In this document: piece by piece, positions 10,797-23,104 of the stretch
Position numbering within the stretch: position 1 is the stretch's first letter
How the letters are laid out: the number at the start of each line of letters is the position of its first letter
From: Myxocyprinus asiaticus
Lineage: Eukaryota > Chordata > Actinopteri > Cypriniformes > Catostomidae
Direction: 5' to 3'
Assembly (NCBI RefSeq): GCF_019703515.2
Contig: NC_059349.1
Location: 27,772,744 to 27,836,743 of the forward strand
DNA: 64,000 bases
The notes under the pieces: model-generated
What the model was told of the DNA's origin: nothing
What the model saw: only the letters and a program-made list of their open reading frames with translations
The model's database searches: none
Program-made: the position numbers and the translations under genes

Positions 10797-11105
10797 ATGT
10801 TAGATCCAATACCAACTAAGCTCTTAAAAGAGGTATTCCCTGTAATCTCAGAGCCTCTTTTTAATATTATTAACTCCTCGCTATCGTTAGTTCATGTCCC
10901 AAGAAACTTTAAAATGCCAGTTATCAAACCGCTTATTAAGAAGCCTCAGCTTGATCCTGGAAAATTGGCTAATTACAGACCAATTTCAAATCTACCATTT
11001 ATAAAGGTAGTGTCCTCCCAACTATGTTAATTTCTACAGAGGAATGGAGTATATGAACAATTTAAGTCAGGATTTAGACCACATCACAGAGACTGCACTT
11101 ATTTG
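10797..11105 (+). pseudogene. LINE reverse transcriptase, N-terminal fragment
   Basis: The frame reads LDPIPTKLLKEVFP... VIKPLIKKPQLDP... NYRPISNLPF, the conserved start of CR1/L2 reverse transcriptases, followed in another frame by EQFKSGFRPHHR. The finger and palm motifs carrying the catalytic aspartates are absent, so no activity is possible. Confidence 0.8.
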
Positions 11106-11733
11106 GCAGAGATCTGGCCGCTGCGAGTACGAGAGCATGAGAAGTGGGCATTATCGCAATAATTGATTGACAATGTGATGGACAAATCAGTGCGCAGTGG
11201 AGGCAATGACTTCCCTCACATGACTTTTCGCCTGTATTTCGCAGTTACCCCTCATCATCCCACACCACGCTTTAGAAACTATATGAGATCGAAATACGCT
11301 CAAGGGAGGCCAGAGAGACACTACCTCCCTCTGAAACTTTATCTGCTGATGTCACTGTTGGATGATTTTACAATTTTTGAGCTCACATTTTGTAATATTT
11401 TTATTTATTTATTTATTTATTTTTTTATGTACAGTCAATTGTTTTTCTCACCTGAATTTTTTGAGAAGGCACTGCCTCCCTTGCCTCCTCGGAGACAACG
11501 TCACTGATATACTTTGTCACATGAAATGTAATATTGTAAATTACTTTTTTTTATCACTGGATTAATGTGGTGCTCACATGTAAATGATCACACATACATT
11601 GACATTCAGCTTTTTCTGCAAACTTTTGCTATTGTTTGAATGGTTTGTTGATTTTATCTTTTAATACCTGGAGAAAGTTATCCTTTAGCATTCTTAATAA
11701 TCTCATTGATAGTTGCTCAGTTGGCATAGCCAC
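11106..11733. other. Unassigned sequence following the truncated LINE
   Basis: Sequence at 11106-11350 is CpG-containing and of higher GC than its surroundings, but no family was recognised. A TTTA/ATTT-rich run lies at 11398-11425. Confidence 0.4.
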
Positions 11734-12251
11734 TAGTGATGGGAAGATCAGATCATTTTACTGAACGAATCTTTATTCAAGTCATTTTGTTCATTTCAGT
11801 CATTTGAGCAGAATTCAATTAAAATGTTACATTTTCAATAGCCAAATCCACCCCAACACGTCTACTTACACAAACTTTAATTATAGTCCCAATAAGGAAA
11901 AATTGATAATGCAGCCAAGGACAAATTATGAGAAACGGAAATTATTAGTTCACCTGGAATCTTCTTGTCCGAGTCGTTCGTTCTTTTGTCACATGACAGC
12001 TGTATGAGCATAGCGTCACGTGACAAAAGAACGAACGACTCGGACCAAAAGAGTTGAAAGATGAACTAATCATTTCTGTTTCCTGTACAGCACCTATGTG
12101 GTTTTCACGTAACAAACGAACGGAGGTTGCGCAATGCGTATGCGCGGCCAACGCAAAATGAACAAATTACTCTCTGAGACCACTCGTTCTTCTGAGTCAC
12201 ATAAAAGATTCATTCAAAATGAACGAATCGTTCATGAACGACCCATCACTA
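11734..12251. mobile_element. hAT-type non-autonomous element with exact 8-bp target duplication
   Basis: The element begins TAGTGATGGGAAGATCAG and ends CGACCCATCACTA, giving short terminal inverted repeats (TAGTGATGGG). It is flanked on both sides by ATAGCCAC (11726-11733 and 12252-12259), an 8-bp target duplication as made by hAT transposases. No transposase is present. The many ATTCA/GAACGAA words are typical of this class of fish short hAT elements. Confidence 0.85.
11969..12043. repeat. 29-bp inverted repeat inside the hAT element
   Basis: The arms 11969-11997 and 12015-12043 are complementary at 28 of 29 positions, with a 17-nt loop. The arms contain GAACGAACGACTCGG and a CACGTGAC or CACATGAC core next to the loop. 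Confidence 0.85.
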
Positions 12252-12259
12252 ATAGCCAC

Positions 12260-13261
12260 TAACTGCTGACTGACTAATGTTGTCAGTTAGATCATCGTTC
12301 GGTTCTCAACTCTTTGGAAAATTTGGAAGGTACTGAGATCACTTCTCAAGTTTACCCTGTATGCGACTCTGACATGAGCAGCATGGTGGAAAGGGGTATG
12401 TGTGTGTGGATGTAAACTAAAGCCGAGGACAGAGGAGCGAGGAAATGAGGATGCAAAATGTTAGAAATGAGTAGCACTCCAAATTTAATTGCGCTTTACG
12501 GGGACTTAAAGACAAAGATTTATTCCTCAAGAGGGCGCTTGATGGTTCAGAAAAATCATCCACTGATCCACGATCAAATCTCAGAACGGTTTATAAGCTA
12601 TGTCATTAGAGAAATTTTTTACACTGGATAGTAATTTTTTATAAAAAAAAAAACAAACAAAAAACAAAAAAACAAAAAAAAAAACTGATAATTCAAACCT
12701 GGATTTAAAGATTTGAAGGGACTAATCCTGTAATATTAACTAATTGTAATTGGCCCATCCTGAACAGTAACAGGTACCACATGACAGTGCCGTATTATGT
12801 GCTGCTTTAGCAGCGGTCTGGACCACTGAACAATATTTTACACCTGATTAATGATACTGAAAAGTTAATTAAAAATTCAATGCACTGCACTGTATGGTGA
12901 ACTTGCCAAAGTTGATCTTTGCCAGATTTTATCAGATTTGAAGAAGAATCTTCTTATTCTTCTGGTGTTTAATTGTGGCTGGCAAAATCATGCTACTAAT
13001 TAAGTCTCAGCAAAATAACATCCTGACATGCTGACAACACTGATTGGCTGATGGTACCACAAAAATGCTCTCGAAGTCTCAAGGCCTTCACTATAGTGAC
13101 CATCCTAAGCTGTGACATCAAAGGCAAAAAATAGGATAAAACTAATGTCAATTTTATGCTTTTAAGAGCCCTTTAAAACAACAGATTTATCTCACAGTGA
13201 AATCGGAAATAGTAGGTTCACTTTTCCTTAGCTAAAATTGGTCTATGCTTACTGAAATTTT
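12260..13261. other. Unassigned intergenic DNA with an A-rich run
   Basis: No gene was recognised. An (A)n tract interrupted by C lies at 12641-12684. The rest is AT-rich without evident family. Confidence 0.5.
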
Positions 13262-13612
13262 AAACACTGCCCCCAGTGGCCAAATCGGTAAGTGTTGATG
13301 GGTTTGTGGGCATGTGTGAGCTCAATTTTCTGGGTGAAATGTCTCCGGAGGGGTGCCAAAAGTGAGTTGTAAAGCGAGTTGTTTTCAGCTGTACAGGCTG
13401 TAATACAGTGAAGAGGAATGCATATTTTATAAACTGTACCCCCCAACCCAAACCCCAAACCAACCAAAAATGAAACCTCCAAATCGCACTGGTCACTGAT
13501 TATGCGAATGCGATTAATTTCTGGTTTCAATGCAGGATACGAACCCAGATCTCCCATGGCGCTAACGTAACATGCTTTCCAGTTGCGCCACAAGTAAAAA
13601 AAAAAAGCACTG
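13262..13612 (-). mobile_element. tRNA-derived SINE (minus strand)
   Basis: Read on the minus strand from about 13612, the head is GTGGCGCAACTGGAAAGCAT followed about 35 nt on by GGTTCGTATCC. These resemble the A box and B box of an RNA polymerase III tRNA promoter at the right spacing. A body of about 270 bp follows. The head is too diverged from a foldable tRNA to be a tRNA gene. The 3' end is uncertain. Confidence 0.5.
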
Positions 13613-16600
13613 AAACTGATGCAAAAATGTCTGATGGACGATGGCACGATGTGGCCGATCCTAGGGTACTGGAACTTTCGGAAACAACATGCCGACTTCC
13701 TGTGTAGTCATACATACAATATATAATAATATATATTGAAGTATTTGTGATGTATGTTGTTTTTATCAGATTACATGGCTACTTTTTAATGGCCATCAAT
13801 GAGAAAACTGTTTTTGTGTCCAGATGGTGTAGTTATTGCATCTACCAGCAGGGGCTACTGTAAAAGAACCATGCTAACCGGCCAATCATTGGCCCCGTGG
13901 TCAGATCCCCCTGTACACTCAGGATTAAAAATGGACATCAAATCTGTTTTTGTATTGACTGTATAACAACACCTTTCCTTCATTTTGCTTCTCTTTATTG
14001 GTGTTCATTGGTGCTGTCTCCCTGCCTCGTCAAATGACATGCTGCTGAAGTCAGAAGAAACATGATGAAGTGCCTCGTATATCAGCGAGCTTACAGAACA
14101 AAAGAGCATTGGGATAAATGGAAGCAGAGGGCTCATTTATCTTGCTTCTGGCACATTCACTCTCAGACTAGGAGTTTAACACTGTCAGCGCTTTAGTTAA
14201 CATGCTCAGAAATTGGTCCAAGATTCTTCGCAGCTAGATAGATAATATTCTTCTAAATATGATAAAGTCTTATATATGGTCATTCATGTGGCCCAAGTCT
14301 TTTTGATTGGACATTGCCTTCAGTACACAACGTATTCAGTCAAACCTTCTGCCCAAATCTTTTAAAGATTTATTTCCTGAATTTCAAGAGCACAATCAAA
14401 TCTCTATTTGAATTACTCAGAACATAGGGGTTGTTGTCTTTGTCTGCAGTTAGTGTTCTGTATTTTTGGGAGAGCAAGAGAAGTTATCAGTTTCCACACA
14501 TGTGTATTTAACCACCTGGAGAGGAAGAGGTTTGTGAGGCTTAGACAAACATGTTCTACCTCTTGTGATGTTATGTTTAAAAGCAGTACTCTCTGTTCTC
14601 CGCAGGAATTGCTATCAGCTGTGTGTGTGTGTGTGTGTGTGGGTTATTGACTTTACATACTTAGCTACATGTGTGTACATATTTACCTCTGGTTTGGTGA
14701 CAAATTTGTCCCTAAAAGTGTGCTAAATCTGACAAAACAGCCATTTTGGGACATTAAGGGTCATCTTCAGTTTTAAGATTAATTCATAAAAGAGCAAACC
14801 TGGTCTCACAGAATCGAGTGACTACACCTACACTTTTGCAAAATGTACATATTGCGGTAGTGTTCTTGTGAAATAAACACTAGGGGCACTAAAACAATAA
14901 CTACTTTCATTCCCTTTTACACTAATCATTAGTAAAATGGCAGATGATCACTTAAACACGTATTTTCGCCCTATTACTATCACAATGCTCTCTTCATGGA
15001 GCCTACTAATCTGATCCTATTAACCACTTATGCAAGAGCATATATAAGCAGAAGCTCACCTCTCTTCCAAGGCTCATCGCCTCTGGCAACCCTACACCTC
15101 TCCAAATCCACCTATTCTGACCATCCGCTAGTAAATAACCAGGGGGGAGTCTCTCTTGTTCAAGCCCTTCCTCTCATCAGACAGCAACCCAATAAGTTTA
15201 CCATTATCCCAATGATTACTCTCCCTCTCCTCCTATGATCTGGTGAGGAGGTGAACTCGTGAATAACATCAAAACAATTTATCTATAGCCCATGACATGT
15301 AAGGTGATACATTTTTATGTTTGCATTACATAACCAACTACATTTACAAGCTTATTTGAGTATAAAACTAGCTCACAAGCTTGTTTATTCTACAAATGCA
15401 AAAAATTTTCTTTTAGGCATAGGGTTGGGTTGGTCTATAGTAATTATAATTAGCTTAATTTAAAAACAGTAGAAGTCCAGAGCATGTGCTTATTTACATA
15501 GCTATGTGTTTGATGAATCCATTTCCTCAGAAGAAGGATATGTCACCCTCAATAGCAGCTAAATCACATCATCACTATATTCTAAAAGAAAAAGTAGCTC
15601 CCCTGTAAAACAATATGTATGGCACCCCCTCATTTGCAATAGTGGTTCACTTCATTAAACATCATGTACCATCTTGTGGGGCTCATCATGATCAAGGCTT
15701 TGCGCCTTCAGCTCTTTCAAAGGAATAAAAGAATTGCGTAGACTCAATTTCAAGGCTTAAATAACAAGCAGATGTTTTTAGAGCCAGGCTTCTCCATAAT
15801 ACCAGTAACACATAGGCTGGCAGCCTGCTATGTTTTTATCCCTTGCTCAAGCCTCCAAGGCCTTGTTCCCATCCTCCCCTTCTCTCTGACTGACATTACA
15901 GCCCTTTGTGCTGGCCTTGGTCTGGTTATACTCCCTTCATCAGGACTGTGACAAGGGCTGTATCACAGAATCAAACAATGAGCAATTCATGTGAGGGGCT
16001 AAAGAGGTCCACATGTCTCCAACAAGGCCTCTGACATTGCAGGAAGTCAGGCATTATGTAACGTTGCTCACGCATGTCTGAAGATATGTTAACCCTGTTT
16101 GTCTAGAGGATTCTTTGTACGGCTTCTCAAATGATCCATCGTTGCACAATTATCTGTCCACAGTGAAACACCCATTGCTTATTGTTTTGTATGATGAATG
16201 AGTGTCATCTATGGGTGGCTCGAGCCTGTGTTTATTCCACAAAAAACAGAAACTTTTTTTCTTCTGATATCTGCTGGAGGACTTGGACACTGCACCTACT
16301 TTCATTTTGCTGTTTACTTTCTTTTTCTTTCTTTTAATCTGCTATGGCTTCACTTTCAGCATTGGACTTGGATTTTAGATTAATACTCAATAATCCTCTA
16401 TGGTGTTATTTTCTAGGAAGAGTTTCCTGATAATGTTGCAAATCACATTCCTACAGCATATATATTGTTAGTTATTAAAGTGACAGTTCACCCCAAAATG
16501 ATAATACTTTCTTCTGTGAAACACAAAAGGAGTCATTTTAAAAGATGCCCTGTTAACTGATTTTAGTACATTTGCAGTGAATAGTGACTGACTTGAAATC

Positions 16601-17686
16601 TTAAACAAGACCCTAAAGTGTCATAAAAGTAGGCGACTCGTGCAACATAAGTCTTCTGAATGCATATGAACCAAATAAAAACAGTGCAAGATTTGGCCAG
16701 AACAATGCAAGTTCTCACATGAATGTGAACAAGGCCAAAACTTTCATCAGTATCACCAAAAATAGTGGGTTAATATTGACAAACATGAAAATTGCATATT
16801 ATCTTGCTGAGACAATGGCACAACAATTCCTTTGATGAACAAAGAAAAAGAATGAGATTATTTATTTCCTCACTTGAACCAGCCAGTGATATAAGATGAT
16901 GTAGTACTCTCACACCTTCTATAGATATCCTTTTGCATTCTCACGATCTTGTTCACGGTTCTGTTTGCACTCTTTTTTTCCTTACATGGCAATCAGAAAA
17001 AGTTATACTCAGTTCCTTTTCCTGTGATTATAAGCACTGCTCCAAATTATTAATTTCCCAACGGTGTGTTTATTTTCTTTTCTTCTCCTGCATAAGGCAG
17101 GGAAATATCACTTTCCCTTCTAACTGTGAGACTTCAATCTAAGATTGCAAGTTATGTCTCACTGTCTGGCAGAAGGCACCACTATGCACATTCAAAGCTT
17201 ACAAGTTCTGCTTAATAATACACAGATGCATTTAGACACAATTACTAATCGTCATGACTTTGAGTCAAAATAGAACACACGAGATATGTGCTTCATCAGT
17301 GTGGAGAAGCAAAACCACATGCTGTTTTGATATTAAAGGTATAACACCCTGTCTATACTGGATTCCGTTTATGCGCTGCAACTCACCGAAACGGTTTAAG
17401 GCTGTGCACACTGGAAGTATCGAAGTAAACAATCTACTTAAACGGAAATCCACTGGTATAATCATTTATTATTATTTCATTATTATAATGTCATTTCTGC
17501 TTGCATATGTGGTTAGAACAAATTATTTGAAGGGGTCATGACAGTCATATTTAAAAAAAATCATTTATAATGTTTTCACAGTTTTTGTGCCCCAAAAACA
17601 GTCCAAATGTATTATTACATGACCTTTTTCTTCCCTGTCTTTGGCCCTCTGTTTTAAATGCTTGGTTTTCTGTGTACTTCACCTCT
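13613..17686. other. Unassigned AT-rich intergenic DNA
   Basis: About 4 kb has no coding similarity that I recognise. It includes a (GT)n run at 14622-14643, and a short piece at 16480-16530 (AAAGTGACAGTTCACCCC...) that resembles the end of a common fish short DNA element. Open frames here are short and lack motifs. Confidence 0.5.
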
Positions 17687-18060
17687 AAAGGAATATTCCG
17701 GGTTCAGAACAAGTTAAGATCAATCGACACCATTAGTGGCATAATGTCGATTACCACAAAAAAAAAAAAAATTTTTTTTTTTGACTCGTCCTCCTTTAAA
17801 TAAAATAAAAGCAAAAATAGAGGTTACAGTGAGGCCAATTGTGAATGGGGCCAATTTTTGAAGGGTTTAAAGGCAGAAGTGTGAAGCTTATAATTTTATA
17901 ATAGCACTTACATTAATTCTTCTGTTAAAACTCATGTATTATTTGAGCAGTAAAGTTGTTTAAATTGTAATTCTTACAGTCACTTTAGGGTTTTAGGGTT
18001 TGTTGACATTACATCGTCATGGCAAGAAAGTTTACACAGAAATTTTACACAGAAAAGGTT
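17687..18060 (+). mobile_element. Dispersed short repeat (probable DNA-transposon derivative)
   Basis: It begins AAAGGAATATTCCGGGTTCA and continues GGCATAATGTCGATTACCAC and GAGGTTACAGTGAGGC. I recognise these words from a repeat that is common in cyprinid DNA. It includes an A(13)T(12) tract at 17759-17782 that could form a hairpin. The ends are not defined and the superfamily is unproven. Confidence 0.45.
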
Positions 18061-18229
18061 ATTGAGTGATTTGGGAGAATGGGAGAAATTGGAACACCCA
18101 CTGGCAGCCAACAGTCAACCCCGCCTTACAGGTAAAATATCCAATCACCTTTTAGATACAGAAATTGCCTGTCAATCAACTCGAGAACACGCATGCGCAT
18201 TAGCTATTCAAGACGGTGTAATTGCATTT

Positions 18230-18535
18230 ATAGCGTAATCTGAGGTAAACAGATTGAAACACTTTCTTATGATGTGTTAAATTCATACGAGCAGACAGAG
18301 AAGTAAGTTTGAAGTTTGGAGCAGAAGAAATAGAAATAAACCTTGTGTAAATGGTCAGCTTTACGCTAAGCTAAAATGCTATTTCTAGCCATTTTACATG
18401 CACATGTTACCAGGCACGATCATATTTTTTTATCAAGAAAATTCACGTTGGATCATAATTTCTTTTTTTTAGTAAGACCTTTGATATTAGGGCAAAAATC
18501 TTATTCTTGAGTCAAAAGTAACCCCCCAACCCTGT
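18230..18535 (+). mobile_element. hAT-like family H1, internally deleted copy
   Basis: From about 18255 the sequence parallels 19690-19945 of the complete copy (the stretch around GAGCAGACAGAGAAGTAAG). It then jumps, after TTATTCTTGAG, straight to the last about 20 bp, ending CCCCCCAACCCTG. The left terminus is missing or too diverged to see. Confidence 0.65.
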
Positions 18536-18700
18536 TTACAGGTCCAGGAACAGAGCGGGGAGGGTCCAGACCCGCACCCCAGAACCCCTGACAAGTTGGA
18601 GCACACGATGCGGCCGACGGGCCAGGGTGCCAGGCAACTATTCCCCTCAAGTGCCGAGGCCCAGGGAAGCCAGACCGCTCAAGTGAAGCCGCACAGTGTT
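18536..18700. other. GC-rich unidentified segment
   Basis: This is a locally GC-rich, CpG-containing stretch in AT-rich surroundings, beginning right after the end of the hAT-like copy. A 64-codon frame (18596-18790) crosses it without recognisable motif. It could be a fragment of another repeat; I cannot name it. Confidence 0.35.
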
Positions 18701-18947
18701 GTCAGATTTTACTGCTTATTTGAAATATGTTCTTTTATCGTAGTCTTGACCAACCATTTTGGAGATTTTGGTCTTTCCCCATTCAATTAGATAGGAGCTG
18801 CATATTTACATAGAACAATAGCTGCCAAAACTGCCCAAGAACATTCCAAAAACAGCCACTGAGTGGACTGACTTACCTTGAAAAAGAGACTTTGTTAAAT
18901 AGACCTTGAAATACGTCTGAACCATTCTAATTCCTTTGTTTTTGTTT

Positions 18948-19335
18948 CAACCCGAACTCATGAAAAGTCATACATAATTAACGAGTTGGCTATTTCATAT
19001 GGTCTTGCACGATGTTGTTCGCATAAACTCGTACGACTTCATTATGTGTAAATTCCCGGATGTGTAAGCACGAGTTCCGCGCACGAGGTGTTAAGGACAT
19101 GCTTATTAATATTTTGCCCTTACCCAAACCTCTTATCTAAACTTAACCAATCAGTAGAGTGTGTAAACATGATAGAAAGCTGTTGTGTGTGACAGGAGCA
19201 AGTAATTGTCACGTATTAGATGGAAACGATGTCCAGCGACGTCACTGGCTGTAGTGAAAGTCGTAGGAATTCAAACAAGTGTAGTTGCACGATATCATAC
19301 GAATTAGCCAAATTTAGAAAAGTCATTGGAGTCCT
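18948..19335. mobile_element. Imperfect palindromic short element
   Basis: The left part (GAACTCATGAAAAGTCATAC... GGTCTTGCACGA) and the complement of the right part (GGACTCCAATGACTTTTC... ATATCGTGCA) match imperfectly over about 60 bp, enclosing a CpG-bearing core. This suggests an old foldback or MITE-type element. No target duplication was identified. Confidence 0.45.
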
Positions 19336-19387
19336 GACGATATTGCCATGAGAGTGTATTGTTTTGTTTACATTCTTAAAATGGTCT

Positions 19388-19392
19388 ATATG

Positions 19393-19428
<36 letters not shown>
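19388..19428. repeat. (TA)n microsatellite
   Basis: About 17 TA units immediately precede the hAT-like element. TA-rich sequence resumes after its right end, so the element sits inside a TA-rich array. Confidence 0.9.
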
Positions 19429-19430
<2 letters not shown>

Positions 19431-20230
19431 CAGGGTTGGGGAGTAACGGAATACATGTAACAGGATTACGTATTCAAAATACAAAATATAAGTAACTGTA
19501 TTCCACTACAGTTACAATTTAAATAATTGGTAATTAGAATACAGTTACATTCAAAAAGTATTTTGATTACTGAAGAGATTACTTTGCATTTTATTGTCAT
19601 TTATTTCATTTAATATTTAGTCCTTTCAGATGGAAAACATTTATACATATAAATGATGCAATCCAAAGTGCATTTGAACAGCGGTGAAACACTTTATGAT
19701 GTGTTACATTCATACGAGCAGACAGAGAAGTAAGTTTGAAGTAAGTTTGGAGCAGAAGAAATAGAAATAAACCTTGTGTAAATTGTCATCTTTACGCTAA
19801 GCTAAAATGCTATTTCTAGCCATTTTACATGCACGTTACCAGGCACGATCATATTTTTTTTATCAAGAAAATTCACGTTGGATCATAGTTTATTTTTTCT
19901 AGTAAGACCTTTGATATTAGGGCAAAAATCATATTCTTGATTATAATTTTTGTATTGTTTCCCTGTAAAAATATCTAAAAATCCTTAAAACAAGATCAAT
20001 TTGATTTATCTTGTTTTAGAAACAACACTGCATAAGATATTTAGGTTTTTTCAGAGAATGTATTTTAACATGTGTATTTTGTCTTACTGTACTGGCAGAG
20101 TTTTCCAAAGTATTTAGAATACATTACTGACCTTGAGTAATCTAACGGAATACATTACAAATGACATTTTACAGCATGTATTCTGTAATCTGTAGTGGAA
20201 TACATTTCAAAAGTAACCCTCCCAACCCTG
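19431..20230 (+). mobile_element. hAT-like non-autonomous element, family H1, complete copy
   Basis: This is an 800-bp element with ends CAGGGTTGGGGAGTAACGG and AGTAACCCTCCCAACCCTG. The terminal inverted repeat starts CAGGGTTGGG on both sides, and sub-terminal blocks rich in GTAATC/GGAATAC occur at both ends. There is no transposase ORF. The TA-rich flanks make an 8-bp target duplication impossible to judge. It serves as reference for the partial copies at 2907-3717 and 18230-18535. Confidence 0.8.
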
Positions 20231-21530
20231 TATATATATACATATATATCTCAAGAAAAATTTTATTCCTCATGTCATGACCCATTTAAATTAGTAGACC
20301 AGAGACCAGAAACATCATTAGCTTGCTTTAGTGTAACAGTCAGAAGTTATGTAAATATGTAACTATAAAATTAATGGTAAAAAGAGACACACATATGATA
20401 TTTGGTAAGTAAAATTATTTGATTTCAAGCAGATTGGATTGTAAAATAGCTGGAATAGTTCTGCAATGTATCAGTGATAGAACAGGGCATTCGTCAACTG
20501 AAGGCACATCTTGACATGACGCATTGGACATTTCCAGTGGTACTGTTTATAATGGGAGTGATTTCTTTTTGATGCGACCCCATTATTCTATATAAATCTT
20601 CCCCTCTGCTGAAGCTCTTAATTGGACTACAAAAATGTTGTGGTCTCTAAACGCCATTGGCTTTCGGGTGTCATGTGACCTAATGAAAATGACAACAAAC
20701 CTGATGCAACACGTCGACATCTAATGTCAGCATATTTGATTTGCAAGCTACATAGTAGAGGTAGATTTTCTGCAAATAATGCCTTAAATTTCGGTCTGTT
20801 TCTTGAGTTGTATGAACTACTTTTATAATACGCTAATGGTGCTTTTTTGTAGTTTTGGAGCTTAACAGCCCTTGTCCTCTTTGACTTCCATCACATGGAA
20901 AATAGAGGCTAGAATCTTAAAAAAATTCCCTTTTGTGTTCCACGGAAGAAAGGGATATGGGTTTTGAACAACATGAGGCTGAGTAAATGATATAGAATGT
21001 TCATATCTGGCTAAATTATGCCTTTAAAGGTTGTATGTCAGGTTATTTTAGGCCTATGGATGAGGCTGTAGTAACATGAGGACAGTAGCTGATGGGCATT
21101 GTGGAGTTTAGACGCAGCTGGAGTTGCTGGAGGTTGTGGAGATTTGACCCAGCCTAAAGAAGAGATGCACAGCCCTGATCATAGAAATCCAGCTGTGGTA
21201 ACACAGATATATGGTGCAGAGCAGTAGAGCAGATTCAGTTTGCAGGTGTTCAATGGCCAGGAGAGGATGGGTTTGTTTTTCTAAGACTTGGATAATTTGA
21301 AGGGCACACATTCAGTTAAGGCTCTCTGTTGCCGGGGCTGTTTTCATTATGAAAGTGGAAATTGTTAATGATGAACAGATGACATCTGAAAATATTTGGT
21401 TAGCCAGGGGATGTTTGATACAAAACATCCCACATTCAAACAACATTCATTAAACATATCGTGGTAGTCCCGAGATGAAATGTCCACTGTGTGGTGCTAT
21501 AAGTGAGTTAAATGTTCTTTCAAATGTCTC
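20231..21530. other. Unassigned intergenic DNA
   Basis: No gene was recognised. The words TTTTGTGTTCCACGGAAGAA (about 20932) and GGCTGAGTAAATGAT (about 20974) belong to a short DNA element frequent in fish, but only part of it is preserved (about 20900-21027). Confidence 0.5.
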
Positions 21531-21550
21531 GGTTACTGTCGTAACCTCCG

Positions 21551-21733
21551 TTCCCTGATGGAGGGAATGAGACGTTGTGTCGATGAAGTGACACTAGGGG
21601 TCGCTCCTGGGAGCCCCAGACATCTCTGATCTTTTGAGAAAAGGCCAGTGAGAATTGGCGAGTGGAATTTGCATGCCACTCCCCCAGACATACGGGTATA
21701 AAAGGAGCTGGAATGCAACCACTCATTCAGGTT
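21551..21733 (-). repeat. DIRS-A terminal repeat, 3' end of copy 2
   Basis: This repeat contains GGGTATAAAAGGAGCTGG (TATA box) about 20 bp after ATTTGCATGCCAC (octamer ATTTGCAT) in the plus-strand reading. It is preceded by GTTACTGTCGTAACCTCCG, an extension present only at this end, as expected for the 3' terminus of DIRS elements. Confidence 0.75.
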
Positions 21734-21744
21734 TTGCACTGAGG

Positions 21745-22560
21745 AGCTGAGACAAGGTGTTTGTGAGGCGCACCGTCATTGAGACCGAGTCTAACTCCAT
21801 ACTGAGAAAAGAGATGCTCTGAACCGGGTAGAGCTTGCTCTTTTCCCAGTTGACCCGAAGACCCAGCCGGCTGAGGTGCGTGAGCACCAGATCCCTGTGT
21901 GCACACAACAAGTCCTGCGAGTGAGCTAGGATCAACCAGTCGTCGAGATAGTTGAGAATGCGGATTCCCACTTCCCTTAGCGGGGCAATGGCTGCCTCTG
22001 CGACCTTCGTGAAGGCACGAGGTGACAGGGACAGACCGAAGGGGAGGACCTTGTACTGGTATGCCCGGTCCTTGAAAGCAAACCGCAGGAAGGGTCTGTG
22101 TCGAGGTAAAACCGAGACATGGAAGTACGCATCCTTCAGGTCTACCGCCACAAACCAATCCTGATGCCGGACGCTTGCTAGAATGCGTTTCTGCGTCAGC
22201 ATCTTGAACGGGACTCTGTGCAAAGCCCGGTTGAGAACTCGCAGGTCCAAGATTGGCCGCAACCCGCCGCCTTTTTTGGGTACGATGAAGTAGGGCTGTA
22301 AAACCCCTTCTTCATCTCGGCTGGAGGAACAGGCTTGATCGCATCCTTCCGTAGGAGGAAGGCGATCTCCGCACGCAAGGCAGCGGTGTTCTCAACTTTC
22401 ACCGCAGTGAAGCGGACGCCGTTGAACCTGGGTAGACACCTGGCGAACTGAATCGCATAGCCGAGTCGGACAGTCCTGATCATCCAACGCATCGGGTTGG
22501 GGAGTGCGAGCCACGCTCCCAAGCTCCGTGCGAGGGGGACCAAGGGAACAACCATGTCGG
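21745..22560 (-). pseudogene. DIRS reverse transcriptase (copy 2)
   Basis: Two minus-strand frames make up one RT domain. The upstream part (22729 to about 22300) includes AEMKKGFYSP. The downstream part (22262-21745) includes RPILDLRVLNRALH, FVAVDLKDAYFHV with the first catalytic Asp, QYKVLPFGLSLSPRAF, and YLDD (21950-21939) with the other two. They are separated by loss of a single C in a CCCC run near 22297, judged against copy 3 (CAGCCCCTACTT there, CAGCCCTACTT here). All catalytic residues are present. The gene is closed by the frameshift and lacks its RNase H half. Confidence 0.75.
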
Positions 22561-22580
22561 CCGTACCGGCGGGCGGGGCC

Positions 22581-22949
22581 TCACGACGGGGCGGAGCCTG
22601 AGGTGCCACTTGTGGCCGTGCCGAGTCTAAGGACATCAAAGCACTTTCCTGGCTCCGTGTGACTACCCCCGGAATGACCTGGGACGGGGGAGGAAGAAGT
22701 GCATCCTCGTGACCCGTGGAGACCATCACATTGGGAGCAGACTTGTGCCACAGCTGGGCTCACGGGGGCGCTGAAAGAAAGCCGCGACCGCAATGTAGCC
22801 ATGGTCATGTTCTCGCAATGAGGACATGAACCATCCACGAACGATGTCTCCAAGTGGGAAGCACCCAAACACGAGATACAGTGATCGTGGCCGTCAGAAG
22901 CGGAGAGATAATGACCGCAACCAGGAAGGATACACAAACGAAAAGGCAT
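22581..22949 (-). pseudogene. DIRS gag N-terminus fused to pre-RT linker (copy 2)
   Basis: It starts MPFRLCILPGCGHYLS and contains HDHCISCLG and CPHCENMTM, the family's Cys/His-rich N-terminus. After about 60 residues it runs into sequence that in copy 3 lies just upstream of RT (about 30115-30250). The fusion reflects the internal deletion, not a new protein design. Confidence 0.65.
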
Positions 22950-23104
22950 CTTGAAAAAGACGCTTTCGTGAGTGCCACTCTTTTAGTTGGAAATATTCTG
23001 TAATGTGCCGTAAGACCAACAGCTCGTGAGAGCAAGAGAGATGAATGGACCAGTAGTAGTTCAGCTTGAATGAACACAACCACTCGGCTCCGAAGAAGAA
23101 ATCT

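Larger units (their letters stand above)
8545..11105 (+). mobile_element. CR1/L2-type LINE, decayed, 3' half missing
   Basis: The order on the plus strand is an ORF1 with esterase signature (8600-9240), an apurinic-type endonuclease domain (about 9481-10305) and the beginning of reverse transcriptase (10797-11105). Similarity stops after EQFKSGFRPHHR, before the RT catalytic box, so the 3' half and the 3' tail are lost. Each domain is interrupted by stops and frame changes. An esterase domain in ORF1 is known for CR1-like LINEs, which fits the RT sequence. A non-LTR element normally loses its 5' end, so loss of the 3' half points to a later deletion or rearrangement. Confidence 0.85.

Noticed and set aside
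13249..13647. 132-codon minus-strand frame
   Set aside because: It coincides with the SINE at 13262-13612 and has no motif.
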